DNA of 64,000 nt from Paenibacillus sp. EZ-K15 (GCF_002573715.1 NZ_PDHM01000008.1:87351-151350); one strand, 5' to 3'; shown: positions 1 to 9,761, counted from the stretch's first letter. Made by a program: numbers and translations. The notes: a model not told the origin generated them from the letters alone.

Positions 1-246
1 AATGACGTTGAAGAGCTTTACGCCCGGCAATGCCGCATGCTCGAGGAACGCTGCCCACCAGCCTTGTACAGCGGGGTGATCACCGGTTGCATTGGCAATC
101 GCGCCCTGCAGGAAACCGCCTGCGTCAAATCCGCCACCTGTCAATTTACCCCAACCTGCTGTCAGCCATTCATACCCGATGTAGACCCGAATGATAGTCA
201 GCAGCCACATTGCAAATTTGTTTGTTCTCAGCCAGTTGTTAAACAT
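1..246 (-). CDS. DoxX family membrane protein (5' part only)
   Basis: Read on the minus strand from ATG at 246; the gene runs off the left edge, leaving 82 codons. The protein opens with a hydrophobic helix (residues about 11-30) followed by a Gly-rich loop and a second region rich in Ala and Trp, which matches the start of DoxX/DoxD-like four-helix membrane proteins. The SD (AAGGAG on the minus strand) lies just upstream. The promoter region carries two FNR/CRP-type palindromes (371-386 and 392-407), so expression is probably tied to oxygen or redox state. Family assignment is from sequence feel of the N-terminus only. Confidence 0.7.
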   Translation of the reverse strand, partial: MFNNWLRTNKFAMWLLTIIRVYIGYEWLTAGWGKLTGGGFDAGGFLQGAIANATGDHPAVQGWWAAFLEHAALPGVKLFNVI

Positions 247-370
247 ATAAACCACTCCTTGAATGAGTTTTGATTTTTTGGATTAATGGGTTATTGCGAT
301 GTTTCTGATATCGTTGTTGTTGGTTCTTGTTGCCTTGGGAAGTGATCACCTTCTCTATGTCTTTATTATA

Positions 371-407
371 AGTGAAATTATTCACATTACATGTGATAAA
401 TATCACA
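371..407. promoter_or_regulatory. Two tandem FNR/CRP-type palindromes upstream of doxX
   Basis: AGTGAAATTATTCACA at 371-386 and TGTGATAAATATCACA at 392-407 both have the TGTGA-N6-TCACA form of CRP/FNR-family operators. The second is a perfect match to the Bacillus Fnr consensus TGTGAnnTAnnTCACA as I recall it. Centres are 21 bp apart, two helical turns. They lie about 125-160 bp upstream of the minus-strand DoxX start. Confidence 0.75.
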
Positions 408-409
408 AA

Positions 410-1300
410 GTTGTGAACGTTTCAGAATGAGTGCCTCAAAGAGTGCTGTGATCGTAAATATTAAGTCTGTATCAAATACTGTGAAGCGAGATCAAATCAA
501 TGCCGATGTTGTCAGGGCAAGAACATATAGACTTCGATAACTGCATAAAATTGCAGCTTTTTCGTATTAATAAGATCTCTTCCAAATTAAACTTGACTAC
601 TTAGCTAAATTGATGAGTGAAATGTAAATTAAGATTGACAAATCCGCCTGAAAACAAGAACGTATGCTGATAAACAGTTGCCAATTATGTGGTGTTTTTG
701 ACTTAATGATCTTCCCCCAAACTTGGGAGAAGAACTTATCCATTTAGCAGATTAGATGATTTGTCTAAACTTATTGAAACAAACAACTGGGTCAAAATGA
801 TTATGAGTATGGTACTAGGAGTGGTTAATAGTTCAATTCAGTTGCATAATATTTATAATTTTTTCCAACTAATTCAACAAGTAATACGTTTATAATTATA
901 CAGTTGCTTGTTAGGAGGTATTATTGCTGAATAAGAAAAGGCTGTTCTCAACCCCATAGATGTGACGCATTGGTGTACTCGTTTGTTCTAGGGAGATTAC
1001 AATTTGTTATATACAGAGTGAACATAGAAGTCAGGTGAATAACTTATTAAGGAAGTTGAATGACCTTCGATGAGCCTCCCATTATATATTTTCTGTCCTA
1101 ACATTTATTAGTTAGACCAACGTGAGGATCTATAGCGGAATCGAGCATCATAAAAGGTGCGGATGAGGGGATCGGGAGCAACATCGATCGAGGGAACATT
1201 GAAAATTTAAGTCAGAGGATATTCCCGATATTGATGAAGGAGGAAAGATGTGAAGCACGAGTAGCGAGAAGAACAAACAAAAAATAAGGAAGAGGAAGGA
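410..1300. other. Intergenic region without a clear gene
   Basis: AT-rich, with no long open frame. A strong SD (AGGAGGT near 914) precedes a TTG codon, but that frame stops after 11 codons. A different frame continues for about 35 codons to 1069, which may be a decayed small gene. Nothing else was recognised. Confidence 0.4.
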
Positions 1301-1777
1301 GTGCTTTGGTTGAAAAAGATTAAAAAGATAATGATTGCATTTATACTGTTTCTCTTAATAGTGTCTGTTACTATTGCCTATTATTCTGTTCGCTTACCTG
1401 CTAAAAGCGTCATTCCCCATTTAACTCAAATAGAAAATATTTACTTTAGTTATTTGAAAGGAAATAAAATTACACCTTATAAGATCGAATTTAATGACAA
1501 AAATACAGAAATTGACCAATTGATGAGTATCTTTGACTCAGTTTCTTACACGAGATCATTGGGTAGCAAAAACATAAGAAATGGTAATACTACATTAGCG
1601 ATAATTTTTCTCTACCGCGATAGTGATGGAAAACCAAAAGATTATTTTTTGGATATTAATGAACACGGTTTTATTATCAGCGATAAAAAAAAGTTTAAAA
1701 TTGTGAGGAGAGAGACGGAAGTCTTTAAACAACTATCAACTTGGCTGTTTGAAAATGGAATTGAACAGCCAACATAA
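1301..1777 (+). CDS. Small membrane-anchored protein, unknown function
   Basis: A 158-residue protein with a Lys-rich start, one hydrophobic helix (about residues 10-28) and a hydrophilic extracytoplasmic domain of about 125 residues. The frame opens at GTG 1301. TTG at 1310 is better spaced from the AGGAAGGAG ribosome site and may be the true start. No Cys of a lipobox is visible after the helix, so it is probably anchored by the uncleaved helix. A terminator hairpin follows at 1818-1853. Family not recognised. Confidence 0.6.
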   Translation: MLWLKKIKKIMIAFILFLLIVSVTIAYYSVRLPAKSVIPHLTQIENIYFSYLKGNKITPYKIEFNDKNTEIDQLMSIFDSVSYTRSLGSKNIRNGNTTLAIIFLYRDSDGKPKDYFLDINEHGFIISDKKKFKIVRRETEVFKQLSTWLFENGIEQPT

Positions 1778-1817
1778 TACCCATTTTCTAAATGCTAATT
1801 CTTAATTGGAGAGGCGG

Positions 1818-1853
1818 AGTCAATGCGACAGTATGTGTTGTATTGACTTTTTT
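1818..1853 (+). terminator. Intrinsic terminator
   Basis: AGTCAAT pairs with ATTGACT, followed by a run of T residues, directly after the small membrane protein gene. Confidence 0.65.
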
Positions 1854-2067
1854 ATAATTATTTCGTAACTTTACCTAAATTTTGGTTGTTATAACTAATA
1901 GAATCAACTTTTTAAGTGACTAGGAGTCACTGCTAAACATCAGCTGATTTGTAAAAAAAGGAAGGGTGGTGTGTGGTATAGGTTACGACTAAGTGATTTT
2001 TATATTGAATCGGTTGCTAGATTAAGATACTTTTCAGCCTTCTAAAATAAAATTTGGAGGAAAACTA

Positions 2068-3114
2068 ATGATCAAAAAATTCACTTCGTTTATTCTCGTG
2101 GGCGCACTTACTTTTACTTTTTTAGCTGGATTAGTTTCGGCAGAATCGAGCAATATAGAAAATTCACCTACACAAGATGAAATCCTTTTAGACTTTGAAG
2201 GACATGGTTCATTTAAAGAGAGTACAGAACGAAATATTGGAATATCATCCAATACTATGTACAAAGCTAAGAAAAAAGATGGACATAGCTTTCTCTATGA
2301 AATAGTAGATTCACCGGAGGAACAACCATTTAGTTTACTGATGCAAACAAACCCGGATACTTTTTTGGCGGTGGCCGAGAAAGAAGTTACCACTAAAAAC
2401 GTTCAATCAGTACTCGAAGATAACAGAATATCTGATGAAGTGAAGACAGATTTGAAAAAGTTAATGAAAGAAATTGAGGATCGAAACCTTGAAGACACCA
2501 CGGTTACGATTTATTCACCTGAATTGATTCCAGGTTCTGTATCAATCAACGGTTTTGAACATCAATATGATTCTTATTATACGGGATACAAGGGTTATTC
2601 GTATAAAGATACATGGATGTACTATGCTAACTATATAAGTGACCCAGGCGTTAGAGAGTTGGGTGGTACAGCAGGTCAGGCATTATATAAAAAGGCTTAT
2701 AAGCATCTGATAAGACAAGGGATCGGGGATTTAGTAAACTTGCTACCACTCGGTTGGGTAGCAAATTCACTTTATGATATATTCGGTGCAGACGCCACCG
2801 TCGGTGGTGATTCGAATGACAAAGCAGTTGTGACATATGTTGAAGGTAAATATCGTAGATATACAAGTATTAGTTGGTTAGGTGACTGGAGACAAAAGGC
2901 GATTATGGACTATATTAATTACCAGACTGTTAATATCCAAAAAATGGTAGGTAGAAACATAACTAATAAGCAGCAATCAGTCCAGTATGTACCTTCTAAA
3001 AGTTGGGATATCCAAGATCAAAGGGCATATGAAATGAAAGATTCAACGACCTTTTGGGATGAAAGAATTTACAACTACTATTTCTTCGATATTCAATTTG
3101 CAGCGCCTTGGTAA
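2068..3114 (+). CDS. Secreted protein of unknown function
   Basis: 348 residues beginning with a typical Sec signal peptide (MIKKFTSF..., hydrophobic core to about residue 22, then Val-Ser-Ala before the mature region). SD GGAGG precedes ATG 2068. The mature part has an acidic N-terminal half and a Tyr/Trp-rich C-terminal half ending in a run of aromatic residues. No enzyme motif is visible. It could be a bacteriocin-like or surface protein. The gene's own terminator hairpin was split by the downstream IS3 insertion (stem arms at 3143-3155 and 4600-4612). Confidence 0.75.
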   Translation: MIKKFTSFILVGALTFTFLAGLVSAESSNIENSPTQDEILLDFEGHGSFKESTERNIGISSNTMYKAKKKDGHSFLYEIVDSPEEQPFSLLMQTNPDTFLAVAEKEVTTKNVQSVLEDNRISDEVKTDLKKLMKEIEDRNLEDTTVTIYSPELIPGSVSINGFEHQYDSYYTGYKGYSYKDTWMYYANYISDPGVRELGGTAGQALYKKAYKHLIRQGIGDLVNLLPLGWVANSLYDIFGADATVGGDSNDKAVVTYVEGKYRRYTSISWLGDWRQKAIMDYINYQTVNIQKMVGRNITNKQQSVQYVPSKSWDIQDQRAYEMKDSTTFWDERIYNYYFFDIQFAAPW

Positions 3115-3499
3115 AATTATATACTATTTTTTGAACAATAATAAACCACTGATTTTGAACTGATCCCATAAAGTTAGACAGGTTATATTATTAGGCAACT
3201 TGTTGGGCATGAGTTCGGTATTGTACCGAATTCATGCCTTTTAGTTTTGCTTGAATTCGCTTGTGATTGTAATAATCGATATATGTAGAGAGCTCTTTTT
3301 TATACTGCTCAATACTTTCAAATTCATTTAAATATAGAAATTCAGACTTCATGATGCCAAAAAGTTCTCAATGACGGCATTGTCGTAACAGTTACCTTTA
3401 CGTGACATACTTTGCTTGACACCGCGTTCTTTGAGGGGAAGACGATACTGTTTCATCTGGTAGTGCCAGCCTTGGTCGGAATGAATCAGAAGAGTATCT

Positions 3500-4003
3500 T
3501 CATCCGTTAATCGATGGAATGCTTGATTTAACATCGTTGAAACAAGGGAATAGACTGGTCTTGACCCGATTGTATATGTAATGCTTCTCCCCATTATAAA
3601 GATCTAAAATGGGAGATAAATATAATTTTTCTCCAAGTAATTTAAATTCGGTTATATCCGTAACCCACTTCTCACTTGGCTTCTCAGCATGAAAGTCTCG
3701 CCCTAAAATGTTTGGTGCAATCTTACCAATCAAATCTTTATATGAACGATATTTCTTCACGCGTACCACGCTCTTTATTCCCAATACTTTCATCAAACGT
3801 TGCACCTTCTTATGATTAACATGGTGACCTCGATTCACTAACTCGTCTCGAATACGGCGATAACCGTAACGCCCCTGATGCTCCTCGTAAATCGCTTGAA
3901 TAACGTTTTTTAGCTCGGAATCTTTGTCTGGCATACCGAATGTGTTCACCCAGTAATAATACGTGTTACGGGGGATATCTGTGAGCTGCAAGAGTGCTTT
4001 CAC
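3500..4003 (-). pseudogene. IS3 transposase OrfB, frameshifted
   Basis: Encodes the start of an IS150-type OrfB with an HTH_21 region (YGYRRIRDEL) and the first catalytic Asp in the motif WVTDITEF. The frame is lost after LDLYNGE and resumes in the neighbouring frame covering 3349-3594, which has the second Asp (HSDQGWHYQ) and the approach to the catalytic Glu. A second one-base loss in the T run near 3360 breaks the reading at IENF. The C-terminal part (FESIEQYKKEL... in translation) continues to about 3195 in a third frame. Confidence 0.85.
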
Positions 4004-4014
4004 AGTTCATAGAC

Positions 4015-4531
4015 TACTTGCGCCTTGTCTTGTTTGGTGATTTTTCCTTGTTTTGAACTAAGGCATTCAACTTCTTTAAATAAGCATTCTCCATACGCAA
4101 ACGTTCTACCTCTTTTTGTAAAGCCTCTACAGACCCCTCTACAGGCCCTGTATCATTCAGTTGTTTGGGGTCCCTTTCCATGGATGAACGCCCCTTTTTC
4201 TTTGGTTGTAGGGCATCTAGACCATGTAATTCTAAGCTTCTTTGCCAGCTTAGAATGGTACTATGACTCGCAATATTAAATACCGCAGCCGTCTCTCTAC
4301 TAGACGTCCATATTCTTTCATATGATTAAATACGTCTAGTTTATCCTGTACAGAATACGCTGTATAGCGCTTTTTAAAGATCCCTTCACCATGATACTCA
4401 TATTGTCTAATCCAATTTAATAGGACGGTAGGATGGAGTCCTATGGACTTTGCAATGGATTTCATGCTTTCCGTTCCATTTTGATAACGTATAACTGCTT
4501 GTAATTTTTCGTCTGAACTAAACTTAGCCAT
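4015..4531 (-). pseudogene. IS3 transposase OrfA, frameshifted
   Basis: The N-terminal frame (4250-4531) reads as a helix-turn-helix OrfA with MAKFSSDEKLQAVIRY and repeated HTH segments. One nucleotide is missing near 4310, after HMKEYG. The neighbouring frame then continues with a second HTH and a leucine-rich coiled coil (LQKEVERLRMENAYLKKL) to the stop near 4015. This is the usual OrfA layout of IS150 elements. Confidence 0.8.
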
Positions 4532-4946
4532 AGAAAAACTGCACCTCTAATGTTAGATGGTGTCTAACATTTGGGGTGCAGTTCATTTCTCAAATGGGAA
4601 ATCAGTGGTTTTTATTCGACTCGTTAATTCTTACCTCGTAGTAATGTGTAATGTGTGTTGAAGATGGGTAAAGCGTGTAATTTCCGTTTACTAGTCGGGG
4701 ATGAAAAGGAGTGTTGGAATCAGGAAAGAAACTTAATCAAGTGGAATGAAATTTGGAAAAAGCGATTAGAAAAACCAACGCCGTCAAGGTTATTCATTAA
4801 AGGATTGTATCCCTTCTTTATACAGACAAAGCACGGATTTTGTGATTAAATGTAAACTAAAGTTGAATTGTTGGTTGGAAATTTTGGGCAAATAGGTTGG
4901 GAAATTAGGGTAATAAGTAATGGGAGCGTTCATAGGGGGAAACAAT

Positions 4947-6071
4947 ATGCATAGCAAAGGGTCTTTCAGGAAATTCGCATGGAGGACAAGCTTGTTGTCG
5001 ATGGCGGCAGTATTGCTGCTGTCCGGATGTAGTGGCAAGCAGCAGGCAGAGCCTGTTCCGGCGCCGGTGGTGGAAACGCCAGTAGAGCAGCCAGTGGAGG
5101 GGCCTCAGGAAAATATATCTTCTCCATATAAGGCACCGCTGACCGGATTACCGTTAGAAGCGTCACTGACGCAGCGGCCGCTGGCCGTTATGATCAATAA
5201 CGCACCGGCGGCAAGGCCGCAGTCGGGTCTGGGGAAAGCGGACATGGTGTATGAAGTGCTGGCGGAGGGAGGGATCACGCGACTGATGGGCATTTTCCAA
5301 AGCCAGAGCGGCATTGAGAAAATAGGGCCGATTCGCAGCATTCGTCCTTATCTGATCAATCTTGGCGAGAGCTACGGCGGCGTGCTTGTACATGCTGGCG
5401 GCAGCCCTGAAGCTTATAGCATCATCCAAAAGCAAGGCAAGCAGGATATGGACGAGATCGGAAATGCAGGCTCTTATTTCTGGAGAGACAAGGAACGCAA
5501 AGCGCCGCATAATCTATATTCCAGCGATGAGAAGCTCCGTGAAGGAGCAGCCAAGCTCAATTATGGTAACGAAGTGAAAGTGCCGCAATATTCGTTCTAT
5601 TCGGAGCCGGTGGCTGCAAGCGGCGATGGTGCAGAGGGAACGGCGTCTGTGGAGGTTGTTTCCGGTGAACCCGGGGAGAAGGTAGAAATCAAATTTTTAC
5701 TGGACAGTTATGTGGTGGCTTATCAGTATGACGGTTCGTCCAATACGTACAAAAGGTGGGTCAACGGATCGCCGCATGTGGATCTCAACGATAATGTTCA
5801 GCTTGAGGCCGCGAATGTAATTGTGCTGGGGGCGGATCATAAAGTGCTGGATGATGTGGGCCGGCTTGCCGTGAATGTGGAAACGGGCGGGAAAGCGATG
5901 CTGTTCCAGCGCGGAGAAGTCATTGAGGGGCAGTGGGTACGCGCAGCGGGCGATGCGATCCGTTTCGTGAAGGACGGCAAGGAAGTGCCGTTGGTGCCGG
6001 GAACGACGTATTTCAACATTGTGCCGAATTCGCCTTCTTTTGAAAGCCATGTGACCATTACGAATCCTTGA
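4947..6071 (+). CDS. yerB: DUF3048 domain lipoprotein (YerB-like)
   Basis: From ATG 4947 (SD AGGGGGA at 4934) the protein has a lipoprotein signal peptide with lipobox LLSGC, then a Pro-rich acidic linker. The two-part DUF3048 domain starts near residue 55 (LTGLPLEASLTQRPLAVMINN) and includes the stretch IGPIRSIRPYLINLG. About 374 residues is normal for the family. YerB-like proteins are extracytoplasmic with no established activity. An in-frame ATG at 4920 would put charged residues before the signal peptide and is less likely. Confidence 0.85.
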   Translation: MHSKGSFRKFAWRTSLLSMAAVLLLSGCSGKQQAEPVPAPVVETPVEQPVEGPQENISSPYKAPLTGLPLEASLTQRPLAVMINNAPAARPQSGLGKADMVYEVLAEGGITRLMGIFQSQSGIEKIGPIRSIRPYLINLGESYGGVLVHAGGSPEAYSIIQKQGKQDMDEIGNAGSYFWRDKERKAPHNLYSSDEKLREGAAKLNYGNEVKVPQYSFYSEPVAASGDGAEGTASVEVVSGEPGEKVEIKFLLDSYVVAYQYDGSSNTYKRWVNGSPHVDLNDNVQLEAANVIVLGADHKVLDDVGRLAVNVETGGKAMLFQRGEVIEGQWVRAAGDAIRFVKDGKEVPLVPGTTYFNIVPNSPSFESHVTITNP

Positions 6072-6302
6072 TGCATAAGATGTGGATGGAGGATGCTCTG
6101 TCGGGATAATTTGCACTCATACGGAGATGTTAATAGGCAGGAGAATTGAAGCGATATCCATGCATCTTCTTTTTTGTTAGTTCCTTACATTTCTGAGTGT
6201 TACTTTTCTATACACACCCTGCCATGGATGTGATAAGATAGTCAAGGTTGTCTATCTTTTGAGGGCGTTCGCGGCAATTTATCGAAAAAAGGGGTTAAGA
6301 GT

Positions 6303-6917
6303 ATGAAATTGAAGAAGAAGGATATATTCTTCCAAACACTGGAGAATATGGCCGATACGGTGGTACAAGCCGCAGATTATTTTTCGCAGCACGTTTCCAA
6401 TCTTCAAGATGTGCTTGAATTTGCCAATGAAATGAAGAAATACGAGTCACAGTGTGATACCTATACGCATACCATCATTACTGAGCTCAACAAAACGTTT
6501 ATCACGCCAATCGAACGCGACGATATTATGGACCTGACAACCAGCATGGACGATGTGATGGACGGATTGGAAGCAACCGCATCCCGGTTCTATATGTATA
6601 ATTTGGGGAAACCTGACGAGTACATGGTACAGTTTGCAGAAATTCTGCGTCAATCGGCTTACGAAATTCAGAAGGCCATTCATTTGCTCTCTCAGAAGAA
6701 ACTTCTGGCTATTCGTGAGTACACGATCCGCTTGAACGATCTGGAGAACCAAGGCGACGAGCTGCTGCGCATCTGTATCAAGGATCTGTTTGCCACCGTC
6801 TCTGACCCGATTCTGCTGATCAAGAAGAAAGAGATTTACGAACGTCTTGAAACGACCACGGACACCTGCGAAGACGTGGCAAATATGCTGGAATCCATCA
6901 TTATGCGCAATTCGTAA
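6303..6917 (+). CDS. PhoU-like DUF47 protein, phosphate transport accessory
   Basis: A 204-residue all-helical protein with the PhoU-like DUF47 pattern: Asn/Asp/Glu-rich helices such as FITPIERDDIMDL and TSMDDVMDGLE. It is followed 14 bp later by a PiT-type transporter. This pairing is common in Firmicutes, where the DUF47 protein is thought to modulate the permease. Start ATG 6303 follows a GGGGTT ribosome site. Cytoplasmic. The role as regulator is from family knowledge. Confidence 0.88.
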   Translation: MKLKKKDIFFQTLENMADTVVQAADYFSQHVSNLQDVLEFANEMKKYESQCDTYTHTIITELNKTFITPIERDDIMDLTTSMDDVMDGLEATASRFYMYNLGKPDEYMVQFAEILRQSAYEIQKAIHLLSQKKLLAIREYTIRLNDLENQGDELLRICIKDLFATVSDPILLIKKKEIYERLETTTDTCEDVANMLESIIMRNS

Positions 6918-6931
6918 GGGAGTCCTGAACA

Positions 6932-7921
6932 ATGGATACAACGATGTTAGTATTAGTAATTGTTGTTTTTTTGGCGCTTGCATTTGACTTCATCAACGGG
7001 TTCCACGATACGGCGAATGCCATTGCAACGTCGGTATCAACCCGGGCCTTGAAGCCGCGGGTAGCCATATTGCTTGCAGCCAGCATGAATTTCATCGGTG
7101 CGATGATGTTCACAGGGGTTGCCAAAACCATCGGCGGCAGCGTCGCGGATCCGACCAAGCTGGATAACGGGATCGAGGTTGTTATTGCAACATTGCTTGC
7201 AGCCATCATCTGGAACCTGGTTACCTGGTGGTTCGGATTGCCTTCATCCTCTTCCCATGCCCTGATCGGGGCATTGGCCGGTGCGGTATTTGTCGGCGCG
7301 GGAAGCGACATGCTGAATTACGCCGGATTTAAGGATATCGTCTTGGCGTTGATCCTGTCGCCTATTATTGCGTTCGTGATCGGTTATCTGGTCATGCAGC
7401 TGCTCAAGGTTATCTTTGCTAAACGCAGCCCGCATACGGTGAATAAAGGATTCCGTACGATGCAGATCTTTACGGCAGCACTTCAATCCTTCACGCACGG
7501 TACCAACGATGCCCAGAAGGCGATGGGGATTATCACATTTGCTCTGGTCACCTCCGGTCAATTAACGGAGATGGAAGTTCCGCTCTGGGTTAAAATTTCG
7601 GCAGCGACAGCGATGGCGCTCGGAACCTCGATCGGTGGCTGGAAGATCATCAAGACCATGGGTACGAAAATTTTCAAAATCGAGCCGATCAACGGGTTCG
7701 CAGCTGACTTCTCGGCCGCATCCGTCATCTTCTCGGCTACGCTGCTTCATCTGCCGATCAGTACAACCCATGCGATTACCTCGGCGATTCTCGGTGTAGG
7801 CTCAGCGAAACGCTTCTCCGCCGTGAAATGGTCCCTGGCAGGACGCATTGTGGTGACTTGGTTTATTACGATTCCAATTTCGGCTGTACTGGCAGGAATC
7901 ATATTTAAAATTCTTTTCTAA
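6932..7921 (+). CDS. pit: Low-affinity inorganic phosphate transporter, PiT family
   Basis: 329 residues, almost entirely hydrophobic helices, with both signature halves of the PiT family: GFHDTANAIATSV near residue 24 and FTHGTNDAQKAMG near residue 187. The central loop is charged. PiT proteins take up metal-phosphate with protons or sodium. Co-transcribed with the DUF47 gene (14 bp gap), and followed by a strong terminator at 7957-7984. Shorter than E. coli PitA but typical of Bacillales. Confidence 0.92.
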   Translation: MDTTMLVLVIVVFLALAFDFINGFHDTANAIATSVSTRALKPRVAILLAASMNFIGAMMFTGVAKTIGGSVADPTKLDNGIEVVIATLLAAIIWNLVTWWFGLPSSSSHALIGALAGAVFVGAGSDMLNYAGFKDIVLALILSPIIAFVIGYLVMQLLKVIFAKRSPHTVNKGFRTMQIFTAALQSFTHGTNDAQKAMGIITFALVTSGQLTEMEVPLWVKISAATAMALGTSIGGWKIIKTMGTKIFKIEPINGFAADFSAASVIFSATLLHLPISTTHAITSAILGVGSAKRFSAVKWSLAGRIVVTWFITIPISAVLAGIIFKILF

Positions 7922-7956
7922 AACGTAATTACACATAGATAATGGATAGTTGTGGG

Positions 7957-7984
7957 GCCAATCAGGAATCGATTGGCTTTTTTT
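7957..7984 (+). terminator. Intrinsic terminator after pit
   Basis: GCCAATC pairs perfectly with GATTGGC across a 7-nt loop, followed by seven T residues. Confidence 0.88.
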
Positions 7985-8024
7985 GTTTAACGAAACCGAA
8001 GGTGCAGGGAAAGGAGAGCTTATC

Positions 8025-8981
8025 ATGATTCGCACGTTCGCTATTACGCCAAGCTATGAAGCGGTAATCGGGCTTCCACTTGAAGAGATTCGAATCGAGG
8101 ATTACGCCTGGGTCTGGGCCGATTTCAGTGAGCCAACACCGGAGGAGGCCCGGATGCTGGAGAGTTATTTTCACTTTCATCCGCTGGCGGTGGAGGATTG
8201 CCTGCACATCCTGCAGCGGCCGAAGCTGGATTATTACGAACAGATGCAGTTTTTTGTCCTGCATGCCCTTCAGCCGGATACTTTGCAAGCCGTCGAGGTG
8301 GATCTGTTTCTTGCACCTTCGTTTATTGTCTCCTTCCACGAGAAAGCACTGCCCGAAATGAATGACGCTTGGGATCGCGTTACTTCGGTCGCCGGCAAGG
8401 GTCCGCTGGGCCAGGACGGTCCGAGCTTCACAGCCTATACGATCATGGATAAGCTGGTGGATCAGTACTTCCCAAGCTTGTTTGCCATCGAGGATGAGCT
8501 GGCGGACCTGGAAAGCCGAGGCGAGAAGGATTCGGTCGAGGAGCTAATGAATCAGGTGTTTGCGCTGCGTTCGAGGCTGCTTCGCCTGCGGCGGACGGCT
8601 GTGCCGATGCGGGATCTGCTGTACCGGATCGTGAACTCGCAGCATTTGGAGCATCACGCGCACCATGCTTATTTTTCCGACATCTACGACCATCTGCTGA
8701 AGCTGGCGGACATGATCGAGGCCGACCGGGAGATGACGGCGGATCTTCGAGACAGCTACATATCGGTGAATTCGAATCGGATGAATACGATTATGAAGAC
8801 ACTAACGGTGATCACGACCATCTTCATGCCGCTCACCCTGATTGCCGGGATTTATGGGATGAATTTTCAGAATATGCCGGAGCTGGAGTGGCATTACGGA
8901 TACTTCTTCGTGCTGATTCTCATGTTCATACTCGGCGGCGGCATGGTGATGTGGTTTATGCGCAGAGGCTGGTTTAAATAA
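8025..8981 (+). CDS. corA: CorA-type magnesium/cobalt transporter
   Basis: ATG 8025 follows AAAGGAGAG. The 318-residue protein has the cytosolic alpha/beta N-terminal domain, a long stalk helix with paired Arg and Glu, and two C-terminal membrane helices. The diagnostic YGMNF motif (GMN) closes the first helix (IAGIYGMNF), and the second ends in a basic tail. CorA proteins form pentameric divalent cation channels, importing Mg2+ or moving Co2+/Ni2+. It stands alone between pit and a small membrane gene. Confidence 0.92.
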   Translation: MIRTFAITPSYEAVIGLPLEEIRIEDYAWVWADFSEPTPEEARMLESYFHFHPLAVEDCLHILQRPKLDYYEQMQFFVLHALQPDTLQAVEVDLFLAPSFIVSFHEKALPEMNDAWDRVTSVAGKGPLGQDGPSFTAYTIMDKLVDQYFPSLFAIEDELADLESRGEKDSVEELMNQVFALRSRLLRLRRTAVPMRDLLYRIVNSQHLEHHAHHAYFSDIYDHLLKLADMIEADREMTADLRDSYISVNSNRMNTIMKTLTVITTIFMPLTLIAGIYGMNFQNMPELEWHYGYFFVLILMFILGGGMVMWFMRRGWFK

Positions 8982-9183
8982 AAAGGTTTATTTTTTGACG
9001 TTAAAATCGTGATGCCATTCAGAAGTAGAGGCATGTTAGCCAGAGTATCGACTGGTCCAAGTCCTTGCTAAGGGAGTTATCGGATAAGCGGGAAGGTTGT
9101 CCAGCATCACAAGGCGAAAGCTAAATCGCTGGGGTTTCTTGTTCCTTCGTAAGGGGTAAAGGCTTGCTGAGGAGGGACTGCAT
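8982..9183. other. Intergenic leader with several short hairpins, not identified
   Basis: This 200-bp stretch upstream of the YrhK-like gene is G/C-richer than most gaps here. It contains small stem-loops (CCTTGCTAAGG; AAGGCGAAAGC) but matches no riboswitch I recognise. Confidence 0.3.
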
Positions 9184-9549
9184 ATGAAACTCGGGCTCAA
9201 ACCACATCCCAAGAAGCGATCATCCCGTCAACCAGATGAGCCTTTGCGTTCCCGGCTGCTGGGCCGGATGCTTCGCCTGGCTTGGAAACGAAAGCGAAAG
9301 CTGGCCGTGACGAATCGCTATGAGGTGGGCATGGTCATCAGCGAGATTGCGACCGGCCTGTTGTTCATTGCAGGCAGCATCATGATGTTCTATCCGCATA
9401 TGAAGCGGATTCCGACCGTGTTGTATCTGATGGGCAGCATTATGATGCTGCTGCGTTCCGGTCTGCGCGGATCGTATTGGTTCCGGTTAAAATCACTCGA
9501 AAGCGTCGAGAATAAAGAAGCCGGCCCCGAAGGGGACTGGACGCGCTGA
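9184..9549 (+). CDS. YrhK-like small membrane protein
   Basis: 121 residues. A very basic N-terminus of about 40 residues leads into NRYEVGMVISEIATG, then two hydrophobic helices (about 52-70 and 78-92) separated by a short loop (YPHMKRIPT) and a charged tail. The NRYE opening followed by two helices resembles the YrhK domain. Strong SD (GAGGAGGGACTGC before ATG). Function unknown. Confidence 0.6.
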   Translation: MKLGLKPHPKKRSSRQPDEPLRSRLLGRMLRLAWKRKRKLAVTNRYEVGMVISEIATGLLFIAGSIMMFYPHMKRIPTVLYLMGSIMMLLRSGLRGSYWFRLKSLESVENKEAGPEGDWTR

Positions 9550-9761
9550 TGAGGATAGCATAGGTTGATAAAAGGATATGGCTCCAGCCTAGGGTAACAG
9601 ACTGGAGCCTGCTGCATGATGTATGTTGGTTCGGATGATCCCGCCTATAGTGAGCTTCCAACGTATCTGCTAAACAATCGTGCCCAATATCCTTCGATGA
9701 TCAGAGACTGCCGTGTTTCTGTGGCTCATGGTACGGTTTAAAGTCTACCGATTTACATAGA

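Larger units (their letters stand above)
3156..4585 (-). mobile_element. IS3-family insertion sequence (IS150-like), decayed
   Basis: About 1.43 kb bounded by imperfect terminal inverted repeats: TGAACTGATCCC at the left end and its counterpart TGAACTGCACCCC read inward from the right. Both continue into AAnGTTAGACA. TTT flanks both ends, consistent with the 3-bp duplication typical of IS3 elements. Two overlapping frames on the minus strand encode OrfA (HTH) and OrfB (DDE integrase). At least three single-base frameshifts break them, so the element is probably not autonomous. Confidence 0.9.
3143..4620 (+). terminator. Intrinsic terminator split by the IS3 insertion
   Basis: AAACCACTGATTT (3143-3155) is the exact reverse complement of AAATCAGTGGTTT (4600-4612), and the right arm runs into TTATT. 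Removing the IS restores a 13-bp stem with a short loop ending in a T-rich tail, that is, a rho-independent terminator for the secreted protein gene. Confidence 0.75.

Noticed and set aside
37..273. Plus-strand frame of 78 codons at the left edge
   Set aside because: Antisense to the DoxX gene; Cys- and Pro-rich composition and no SD.
4655..4849. 64-codon frame after the IS3 element
   Set aside because: No ribosome site, ordinary AT-rich noise frame.
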